Source: Chloroflexota bacterium | GTDB taxonomy: Bacteria; Chloroflexota; Anaerolineae; Promineifilales; Promineifilaceae | Length of the DNA: 5,893 nt | Assembly (NCBI GenBank): GCA_963169155.1 | Contig: CAUJGI010000771.1 | Location: 1-5,893, forward strand | Direction of reading: 5' to 3' | Shown: positions 1-5,208 of the stretch, one piece after another | How the letters are laid out: each line of letters begins with the position of its first letter | Numbering within the stretch: the stretch's first letter is position 1 | Made by a program: the position numbers and the translations under genes | The notes under the pieces: generated by a model | The model's input: only the letters and a program-made list of their open reading frames with translations | Databases searched by the model: none | Told to the model about the DNA's origin: nothing

Positions 1-1596
1 AAAGGATCGGCGCTATGGCGCGACGGCCGTCGCACGGCCGCTGTGCCCAAGCTTCGTCCCGCAGGCACAGGCCTCACCGCTACCGTGGTGCTGGAAGGGC
101 GTCCCATCGTCATCAACGATGCGCCCAGCCATCCGTTTTACCAGAGTGAAACAGCCAGCAGCTGGGGAATTTATGCGATTGCCGGGTTCCCGCTGAAATA
201 TGGTGAGAAGATTATTGGCGCGTTTACCGCCACCTATTTGTATCCGCATACGTTTACGGAAGATGAGCTGCTGCTGCTGAATTTGCTGGCGGAGCAAGCG
301 GCCGTTGCCATTCGCAATGCCAGCTCCTTTGCCGAGTCCCAGCGGCGCTTGCGCGACATGTCTGCCCTGGTGGATATGGCCAAGCAGGTAACGGGCAACC
401 TGAAGCTGCAATCGGTGCTGCAAACGACGGTGCAAATTCTGCAGGGACTGCTGAACGCACGTGCCAGTACCATTACCATGCTGACCGACGATGGCGAAGG
501 GTTGGTGGTAAAAGCGGCCGTAGGTATCAATCCGGAATTCATGAGCGCCAAGATGCACCTGAGCGAAAGTATCTCGGGCGTGGTGGTGCAAAATGCGGAA
601 TTGGTGTACATCCGGGATTCCTATTCTGACCCCGACTTCCTCTTTTTTGACGAGCGGGTGCGCAGCTTGCTGGTGGTGCCGCTCATCGTGCGCGACCAGC
701 CGGTGGGTACGTTGACCATTGACAGTGATCGGCCGTTTGCCTTCACCGATTCGGACACGCAGCTGATGACCATTGCCGCTGCGCAGGTCAGTGTGGCTAT
801 TGCCAATGCCCGCCTATTTGAGGAGCTGGAAGAGCGCGCCGCCGAGCTGGCCGAAGCGTATGACGAGCTAAAAGAGAGTGACCGGCTGAAAGATGAGCTG
901 GTGCAAAATGTGTCGCATGAGCTGCGCACGCCGTTGACCTTTGTCAAAGGCTATGTCGATTTGTTGATGGACGGCGACAAAGGGTTGTTGACTTCGGAAC
1001 AGCAGGAATATTTGCAGATTGTCTCCGACAAGACGGATGAAATTACCCGTATTATTGAGGACATTATTACTCTACAGCGCATTGATTCGGGCAATTTGCA
1101 GTTGGAAGAGATGTCGATGGCAAATTTGTTGCAGACGGCCGTTATCAATCATCGTCTCGTGGCCGACAAAAAAGGTCTTTCCATCGTTTGCTCTATTCCG
1201 CCCGGGCAAAAGGGGCGCGTGCGTATCGACAAGGGGCGGATGAACCAGGTGATAGACAATCTCATCGGCAATGCGTTCAAATTCAGCCCCGATGGTGGCG
1301 TCATTCGTCTGTCGATGGTCGAGCAGGAAAAAGATGTGTTGGTGTCTGTGGTGGATGAAGGCATTGGCATGCCGGCCGAGAAGCATCAGCGCATTTTTGA
1401 GCGGTTCTATCAAATCGATGGGTCATCGCGGCGACGGTTTGGCGGTACGGGCATCGGCCTGGCCATTGTTAAGCGCATTATCGACGCGCATGAAGGGAAG
1501 ATTTGGGTGGAAAGTGAGCTAAATAAGGGGAGTTCCTTCTTCTTTACCCTGCCAAGTGTAAAACAGGATATTGTCGAAACCGTGCCAAAATTGTAA
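1..1596 (+). CDS. Sensor histidine kinase with two GAF domains, 5'-truncated by the window edge
   Basis: The reading frame is open from base 1 to the TAA at 1594-1596. A GTG at 43 is only an internal codon, because GAF-like sequence already runs across it, so the true start lies upstream. Counting codons from base 1, residues up to about 115 form the end of one GAF domain and about 120-272 form a second GAF domain. A charged coiled-coil helix follows at about 272-298. Next comes a HisKA domain with the phospho-acceptor His at codon 306 (VSHELRTPL). The HATPase_c domain has an N box (NLIGNAFKFSP, key Asn codon 424), G1 (DEGIGMP, Asp codon 452), F box (RIFERFYQ, 464) and G2 (GGTGIGLAIV, 481). 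All residues needed for ATP binding and His autophosphorylation are present. No membrane segment and no receiver domain are visible in this part, so it probably senses a cytoplasmic signal through the GAF domains and phosphorylates a separate response regulator. The ligand and partner cannot be told from sequence. Confidence 0.95.
   Translation, partial: KGSALWRDGRRTAAVPKLRPAGTGLTATVVLEGRPIVINDAPSHPFYQSETASSWGIYAIAGFPLKYGEKIIGAFTATYLYPHTFTEDELLLLNLLAEQAAVAIRNASSFAESQRRLRDMSALVDMAKQVTGNLKLQSVLQTTVQILQGLLNARASTITMLTDDGEGLVVKAAVGINPEFMSAKMHLSESISGVVVQNAELVYIRDSYSDPDFLFFDERVRSLLVVPLIVRDQPVGTLTIDSDRPFAFTDSDTQLMTIAAAQVSVAIANARLFEELEERAAELAEAYDELKESDRLKDELVQNVSHELRTPLTFVKGYVDLLMDGDKGLLTSEQQEYLQIVSDKTDEITRIIEDIITLQRIDSGNLQLEEMSMANLLQTAVINHRLVADKKGLSIVCSIPPGQKGRVRIDKGRMNQVIDNLIGNAFKFSPDGGVIRLSMVEQEKDVLVSVVDEGIGMPAEKHQRIFERFYQIDGSSRRRFGGTGIGLAIVKRIIDAHEGKIWVESELNKGSSFFFTLPSVKQDIVETVPKL
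20..33. repeat. 14-base perfect palindrome containing ACGGCCGT
   Basis: GCGACGGCCGTCGC is its own reverse complement and lies inside the kinase reading frame. It is immediately followed by a second, overlapping-type copy of the core, ACGGCCGC at 34-41. It belongs to the window-wide family of CGGCCG palindromes. Confidence 0.85.
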
Positions 1597-1602
1597 TAAT
1601 AG

Positions 1603-1625
1603 GCAAACTGTTTGCTCCAGCGCTG
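1603..1625. repeat. Two adjacent small palindromes between the kinase and deaminase genes
   Basis: GCAAACTGTTTGC at 1603-1615 is a perfect inverted repeat (6-base arms around a central T), starting 6 bases after the kinase stop codon. CAGCGCTG at 1618-1625 is a second perfect palindrome. The first could be an operator for the downstream gene or a weak hairpin. No run of T follows, so it does not look like an intrinsic terminator. The gap 1597-1696 holds nothing else I can identify and has no convincing promoter. Confidence 0.45.
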
Positions 1626-1696
1626 TTTCGTATGCTCAACCGCGCGGTGTGGAAGTGCACAAGATTCAAACTTTGCCAAAAATTGAGAGTAGTGTT

Positions 1697-2782
1697 TTGA
1701 GAGAAAAACGAGAACAAACCGTAGCTGATTTAAAATCGCTGCCCAAGATTGATCTGCACCGCCATTTGGAAGGGTCGCTTCGGCTGGAAACGCTGCTGGA
1801 CATTGCCCGAAAGTACAATCTTAACGTGCCGACACGTGACTTGGAAGCGTTACGGCCGTTTGTTCAAGTGACCAACGATCCGCCCACACACGAAGCTTTC
1901 CTGCGCAAGTTTGAAGTGCTGCGTCACTTCTATCGCTCCCCAGAAATGATTCAACGTCTTGTCTATGAAGCCATTGCCGACGCTGCCGTCGATAATGTCA
2001 AATACCTGGAACTACGCTTTAGCCCGCAGGCTCTCTCCCGTGTGCGCGGCTTTGCGATGTCCGATACCACCGACTGGGTTATCGAATCCGTCAGAAGGGC
2101 CGAGGCTGATTTTGACATTCAGGTTGGGCTTATTGTGACGCTGGTGCGTCATGATCCGCTGCCGCAGGCGCGGCAGGTGGCCGAAATTGCGTTTGAACGG
2201 TCTGGCAAAGGCATTGTGGGCCTGGATCTGGCGGGAGATGAAGTGAAGTTCCCGTCACGGCCGTTTACCCCCCTCTTCAAAGAAGCCAAGGAAGTGGGTC
2301 TGGGCATTACCGTCCACGCCGGTGAATGGGCCAGCGCTTTTGGTGTACGCGAAGCCATTCTGGACCTCTTTGCCAACCGCATTGGTCACGGGGTGCGTAC
2401 CCTGGAAAACTCCGAAATCTTGCAGCTGGTTCGGGAGCGGCAAACCGCCTTTGAAGTGTGTCTGACCAGCAACCTGCAAACCGGTGTGGTGCATGAGATG
2501 GATCACCACCCCCTGGTAGATATGCTAGATGTGGGTCTGCTGGCCACCATCAATACGGATGATCCCAGCATTAGCAACTGCACTCTGACGAACGAGTATG
2601 ATATTGCCCTGCATCAGTTAAAAATTGGCTACCCTGCCTTGCGGCAAACAATCATGAACGCCGCCAACTCTGCCTTCTTGCTGCCTGACGACCGTCAGGA
2701 ACTGTTGAACAAATTTGATGGGCTTCTTCCGGCGATGCTGCCGGTAGACGGCCGTTCCCAGGCCAGTTTTAGCGCCATTTAA
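1697..2782 (+). CDS. Adenosine deaminase family protein (metal-dependent purine deaminase)
   Basis: The product is a TIM-barrel amidohydrolase that hydrolytically removes the 6-amino group of adenosine or a related aminopurine nucleoside. All family active-site motifs are present: LPKIDLHRHLEGS with the metal-binding His pair (codons at 1757 and 1763), the GLDLAGDE substrate loop, HAGEW with the zinc His and catalytic Glu (2315, 2324), IGHGVR with the catalytic His (2387), and NTDDPS with the Asp pair (2558, 2561). From TTG 1697 it is 361 residues, close to the usual 330-350. The start is uncertain because no in-frame ATG precedes the HLEGS motif. TTG 1697 has a weak GAGAG seven bases upstream. 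GTG 1649, GTG 1655 and TTG 1673 are alternatives without a better ribosome site. A still longer frame from TTG 1571 would overlap the kinase and is unlikely. The motifs do not separate adenosine deaminase from aminodeoxyfutalosine deaminase (menaquinone pathway), so I give no gene symbol. The stop codon lies 4 bases from that of the converging gene. Confidence 0.9.
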   Translation: MREKREQTVADLKSLPKIDLHRHLEGSLRLETLLDIARKYNLNVPTRDLEALRPFVQVTNDPPTHEAFLRKFEVLRHFYRSPEMIQRLVYEAIADAAVDNVKYLELRFSPQALSRVRGFAMSDTTDWVIESVRRAEADFDIQVGLIVTLVRHDPLPQARQVAEIAFERSGKGIVGLDLAGDEVKFPSRPFTPLFKEAKEVGLGITVHAGEWASAFGVREAILDLFANRIGHGVRTLENSEILQLVRERQTAFEVCLTSNLQTGVVHEMDHHPLVDMLDVGLLATINTDDPSISNCTLTNEYDIALHQLKIGYPALRQTIMNAANSAFLLPDDRQELLNKFDGLLPAMLPVDGRSQASFSAI

Positions 2783-2786
2783 GCCG

Positions 2787-3407
2787 CTACGTCGCCTCCC
2801 ACTCTTTGAGCGCCCGCTTGATCATTTCCTGAATCCGCGCATCGTCGATGTCACGCGGCCGTTGGTACTGCTTGCCATCCACCTCAATGAGCAATCCCCC
2901 GCCAGTATCTTGAATGAGATGAATTTTGCGTTCGGCCAGATCAGGCTCACTCTGGAGGTGGCGCTGCAAAATAGCATCCACCTGCTCTATCAGGCTGAGC
3001 ATTTTGTTGGCGCTTGCCTCGTTTCTGGCCGGTCTTGGCCGCAAGTTGGCCAGCAGCGATATGGTTGGTTTGGCTTTGGCCGATTTAATCTCGTCCCGTG
3101 CCTGCTCCATGCGGCTGACAAAACTGGTTGCTTCTTCACTTTCCTCAGCAGGCGGTGGCGGTGGCGGTGGCGGTGGGGTAGGCGCAGCTTGCGGCGTGTT
3201 TAACGGAGGTGCTACGCCAGCATCAACCAATTTCTGGTAGCTGCCGGCAAAGGTGATAAGTTCGCCAATGGCGGCCTGCATCAGCTGCCGCACTTTTGCG
3301 TCTGGTACCTGGTTGATAGATTCGTACCGCTGATTGTTGAAACTTACTACTAATTTACCCATTGGCGGCACGCGCAAAATCTGCATGATTTCAATTTCGT
3401 TTTGCAT
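2787..3407 (-). CDS. Unrecognised protein with two similar end domains and a nine-proline linker
   Basis: I do not recognise the family. From the ATG at 3407 it encodes 206 residues. Upstream, AAGAGGAAACC places GAGGA four bases before this ATG, which decides the start over the longer open frame that would run back into fpg. Residues 16-50 (MGKLVVSFNNQRY then DAKVRQLM) and residues 169-203 (GGGLLIEVDGKQY then DARIQEMI) align without gaps. About 7 of 35 positions are identical and many others conservative, suggesting a duplicated beta-beta-alpha unit of roughly 35-45 residues. Between them lie a Pro tract (78-86, nine Pro), an acidic patch (EESEE), and a charged, helix-prone stretch (about 93-165) with Lys/Arg-rich segments. 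There is no signal peptide, membrane segment or cysteine, so it is probably cytoplasmic. It sits 29 bases downstream of fpg on the same strand and is likely co-transcribed. A repair-related or nucleoid role is conceivable from context alone. Confidence 0.8.
   Translation of the reverse strand: MQNEIEIMQILRVPPMGKLVVSFNNQRYESINQVPDAKVRQLMQAAIGELITFAGSYQKLVDAGVAPPLNTPQAAPTPPPPPPPPPAEESEEATSFVSRMEQARDEIKSAKAKPTISLLANLRPRPARNEASANKMLSLIEQVDAILQRHLQSEPDLAERKIHLIQDTGGGLLIEVDGKQYQRPRDIDDARIQEMIKRALKEWEAT
3153..3176. repeat. Hexanucleotide tandem repeat (CGGTGG x4) encoding polyproline
   Basis: Four exact CGGTGG units on the plus strand read as alternating CCA/CCG proline codons on the minus strand. 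With the adjoining codon at 3150-3152 they encode nine consecutive prolines in the 206-residue protein. Six-base slippage would change the linker by two prolines without shifting the frame. A run this long is expected to need elongation factor P during translation. Confidence 0.85.
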
Positions 3408-3411
3408 GGTT

Positions 3412-3416
3412 TCCTC
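3412..3416 (-). promoter_or_regulatory. Ribosome binding site GAGGA deciding the 3407 start
   Basis: On the minus strand GAGGA precedes the ATG at 3407 by four bases and lies in the short gap after the fpg stop codon. It supports starting the downstream gene here and not at upstream codons within fpg. Confidence 0.6.
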
Positions 3417-3436
3417 TTGCTCAGAAAGGTATCGTC

Positions 3437-4249
3437 TTATTTTTGGCAGTGTGGGCAAAAATGCGTGCTGCGGCCACCTAGCACAATTCGTTCCACGGGA
3501 CGGCCGCATTCATAACATGGGCTGCCTGTGCGCCGAAACACGGCCACAGCGTTTTGCATATCCCCCTTGCTGCCATCGGGCTTAACGTAAATGTCGATGC
3601 TGGCGCCTTCGCGCTCAATCCCCAGGTTCAGCACCTTTTGAATGGCAGCATGGAGGGTGCGAATGTCATTTTGGCTCAACGTGTTGGCGGGTCGGGTCGG
3701 GCGCAGCTTCGCATAAAACAGCGCTTCATCGGCATAAATATTGCCCACCCCGGCGATTAATGTCTGATCCAGCAGCAGGGGTTTGAGAGCGCGGGTACGG
3801 CCGTTCAGCCGCTGCCCTAAAACCTCCGGTGTGAAAGAATCTTCCAATGGCTCCGGCCCCAGTTTGCCTAAAATCTGGTCTGGGTTGTGGACCAGATAAA
3901 CCCGGCCAAACTTGCGCGGATCGCGAAAGCGCAGCTCCTGGCCGTTGTCCAGTTCAAAAACGGTGTGCACGTGCTTGTCGCGGGGCAGATCGGCATTGAC
4001 CACGGCCAGGTGACCAGACATTTTCAGGTGGGCGATGAGCGTTTCGCCCTGGGTCAGCGTGAAGACCAGGTACTTGGCGCGGCGGTGAATGGATGTCACC
4101 TGGCAGCCCGGCAGCCGCACTTTCAGCTCGTCCACGCTGGGCGTGCCGATATGGCGCGGCCAATCATTGCGGACGCCGGTAAAGGTTCGGCCAACAAGCG
4201 GCTGGCGGAGGGCGCGAACAACGGTTTCAACTTCGGGTAACTCAGGCAT
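3437..4249 (-). CDS. mutM: Bifunctional DNA-formamidopyrimidine glycosylase / AP lyase (Fpg, MutM)
   Basis: The enzyme excises 8-oxoguanine and formamidopyrimidines from DNA and cleaves the resulting abasic site by beta,delta-elimination. The 270-residue product has the usual family length. It begins MPELPEVETV: Pro2 becomes the N-terminal catalytic Schiff-base nucleophile and Glu3 is the conserved acid, which fixes the start. Lys59 in HRRAKYL matches the conserved lysine of the N-terminal domain. GNIYADEALF (about 165-175) is the helix-two-turn-helix segment that contacts DNA. The C-terminus carries the zinc finger CysX2CysX16CysX2Cys (Cys245, 248, 265, 268) with the conserved Arg260 in GGRSTHFC. 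All signature residues of Fpg are present and no endonuclease VIII hallmark replaces them. The ribosome site is weak. A consensus TATAAT lies 45 bases upstream. The gene leads a probable two-gene operon with the 206-residue protein. Confidence 0.96.
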   Translation of the reverse strand: MPELPEVETVVRALRQPLVGRTFTGVRNDWPRHIGTPSVDELKVRLPGCQVTSIHRRAKYLVFTLTQGETLIAHLKMSGHLAVVNADLPRDKHVHTVFELDNGQELRFRDPRKFGRVYLVHNPDQILGKLGPEPLEDSFTPEVLGQRLNGRTRALKPLLLDQTLIAGVGNIYADEALFYAKLRPTRPANTLSQNDIRTLHAAIQKVLNLGIEREGASIDIYVKPDGSKGDMQNAVAVFRRTGSPCYECGRPVERIVLGGRSTHFCPHCQK

Positions 4250-4293
4250 GGTCTTGCTTTTTTGTGCTGAACTTTGGTCTACAAAATCAGCGT

Positions 4294-4299
4294 ATTATA
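4294..4299 (-). promoter_or_regulatory. Probable -10 box (TATAAT) of the fpg promoter
   Basis: Reading leftward, a perfect TATAAT lies 44 bases before the fpg ATG, predicting a transcript start near 4287 and a leader of about 38 bases. The -35 position at 17-base spacing (4317-4322, TGGAGC) matches the sigma-70 consensus poorly, so the promoter may be weak or activator-dependent. The palindrome at 4327-4338 lies just upstream of that position. Confidence 0.55.
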
Positions 4300-4326
4300 C
4301 CCGGAACCGGCAGGTGGCTCCATTGG

Positions 4327-4338
4327 AAACGGCCGTTT
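4327..4338. repeat. Intergenic 12-base perfect palindrome AAACGGCCGTTT
   Basis: This is the only copy of the CGGCCG repeat family outside a gene. It sits between the divergent genes fpg and the 4444 gene, just upstream of the predicted fpg -35 position. It could act as an operator or simply be a member of the dispersed repeat. Confidence 0.7.
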
Positions 4339-4356
4339 ATCAGGCAATATTCACCC

Positions 4357-4404
4357 GGAGGAATAACATCACGCATGTCGGTCTTGGAAGTTCCACAGCT
4401 CTGA
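4357..4404 (+). other. Isolated Shine-Dalgarno followed by a nine-codon mini-ORF
   Basis: A strong GGAGGA at 4357-4362 is followed 12 bases later by ATG (4375) and the frame MSVLEVPQL, ending TGA at 4402-4404, which is 39 bases before the 4444 start codon. It might be a leader peptide. The spacing is longer than ideal and the peptide has no run of one amino acid to suggest attenuation. If transcription starts at the promoter proposed at 4384-4412, the mini-ORF would not be transcribed with the gene. Confidence 0.2.
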
Positions 4405-4412
4405 ACTAAACT
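4384..4412 (+). promoter_or_regulatory. Candidate sigma-70-type promoter for the 4444 gene
   Basis: TTGGAA (4384-4389) and TAAACT (4407-4412) are separated by exactly 17 bases, each matching the consensus at 4 of 6 positions. Transcription would begin near 4419, giving a leader of about 25 bases that contains the ribosome site GGAG (4432-4435). It is the best-spaced match I found in this gap but not a strong one. Confidence 0.35.
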
Positions 4413-4443
4413 TAGTGTCATATCACCGCGTGGAGATTGTGCC

Positions 4444-5106
4444 ATGTATCCCGAAGATCGTGTTTTAGTTGTTTATGTGCCACAGCCAGCCGATTTTGAG
4501 ATTCTCCAGACGAAGAGCTGGTACCGGATTCCCCAAAACCAGGCACCGAAAGGGTTGCATGCGGAATACTTTGCCTTCTATTTCGGCCGTCGCTTTGGAC
4601 CGGAAAAGTGGGCCATCCACTATTACGCGCCGCAGCTAGGCCACGAACTCACTACCCGCCTGGCGCTTTTCCCCGACCAGCCCGACCATCCCCGAGCGCA
4701 GGAGATGTACTACAAGGTGCAGCTGGGACCACTGCAAAAGCTGGCCCAGCCCATCGTGAGCTTGCGTTGGCGGCGGGTGACGTTTATCCACACCACCTGG
4801 GATCGGTTTAAGGATGCCAGTGAGATCAACGATCTGTTTGTGGATGGCGAGCCTTATGTGGACCGTTTGTACGCCACGCTGAAAGAGCGCGGCATTCAGG
4901 CGGAGCGTAACTATCAAGTGCGGGAAGCGGGCGGCGAGTATGTGCTGCCGCTGGTGGTATGGTGCCGAAACGGCCGTATCGATCTCACCCCCGCTCAATT
5001 GGCCCAACACCAAAACAACCTGGACCAACTGGTGGCCCAAATTGCCGAACAGCTCGACCAGTACGGCGGGTCAGCTGGGCCGCTTGACGCCAGAGAGAAA
5101 ATGTAA
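4444..5106 (+). CDS. Unassigned 220-residue soluble protein
   Basis: I cannot assign a family. The ATG at 4444 has GGAG eight bases upstream and the frame ends TAA at 5106. The N-terminal part (about 6-132) is rich in aromatic and charged strand-like segments: WYRIP (26-30), EYFAFYFG (41-48), KWAIHYYA (55-62), DHPR (81-84), MYYKVQLG (88-95), RRVTFIHTTWDRF (110-122) and SEINDLF (126-132). The general feel is of a compact beta-rich, PUA-like ligand-binding fold, which is a guess. The second part (about 136-181, with LKERGIQAERNYQV and YVLPLVVWCRNGRIDL) recalls the helix-strand-hairpin core of DUF559/Vsr-type PD-(D/E)XK nucleases. The expected catalytic Asp and Glu-X-Lys are replaced by Leu168 and LTP, so any such domain would be inactive. 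An amphipathic helix (about 182-206) closes the protein. There is no signal peptide or membrane segment. It is divergent from fpg and 102 bases before the kinase gene on the same strand. Confidence 0.8.
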   Translation: MYPEDRVLVVYVPQPADFEILQTKSWYRIPQNQAPKGLHAEYFAFYFGRRFGPEKWAIHYYAPQLGHELTTRLALFPDQPDHPRAQEMYYKVQLGPLQKLAQPIVSLRWRRVTFIHTTWDRFKDASEINDLFVDGEPYVDRLYATLKERGIQAERNYQVREAGGEYVLPLVVWCRNGRIDLTPAQLAQHQNNLDQLVAQIAEQLDQYGGSAGPLDAREKM

Positions 5107-5128
5107 TTAGAATCTTAACCGTAGACGT

Positions 5129-5176
5129 CCAATATGGAATAGAATATTGGCACGGCACGATAGTTCTATTATTGGC
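5129..5176. repeat. CCAATA/TATTGG inverted and direct repeats upstream of the kinase gene
   Basis: CCAATAT (5129-5135) and ATATTGG (5144-5150) form a perfect 7-base inverted repeat around an 8-base loop. TATTGGC at 5145-5151 recurs at 5170-5176, 25 bases downstream. No T-run follows the hairpin, so a terminator for the 4444 gene is unlikely, and a regulator-binding region for the gene at 5209 is more plausible. An AT-rich TATTAT at 5167-5172 could be a -10 element, but I see no properly spaced -35. Confidence 0.4.
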
Positions 5177-5208
5177 GTAACAAAGAAAAGCGTTGTAAAC
5201 GTATCCGA

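Noticed and set aside
43..45. GTG at 43 as the true kinase start
   Set aside because: The frame is open to base 1 and the GAF sequence continues through this point, so the gene is truncated by the window, not started here.
1577..1684. Near-direct repeat of AAACxxTGCCAAAATTG at 1577-1593 and 1668-1684
   Set aside because: It is short, imperfect and A-rich, with one copy inside the kinase coding end. Chance or composition explains it adequately.
1571..1696. Longer deaminase reading frame from TTG 1571 overlapping the kinase end
   Set aside because: It adds about 42 residues of Cys-rich sequence unlike the family N-terminus, lies partly inside the kinase gene and has no ribosome site.
2770..2789. 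Imperfect hairpin spanning the two convergent stop codons as a bidirectional terminator
   Set aside because: The stem is only five bases plus scattered pairs and there is no T-run on the 3' side in either direction.
2862..3240. Plus-strand frames with poly-Gly or Trp-Arg repeats opposite the 206-residue gene
   Set aside because: They are the antisense reading of the proline-encoding tandem repeat, with no ribosome site or plausible protein character.
3410..3509. Upstream extension of the 206-residue protein into fpg (ATG at 3509)
   Set aside because: It would read through the out-of-frame 3' end of fpg, including its zinc finger. The ATG at 3407 has a proper GAGGA and follows the fpg stop.
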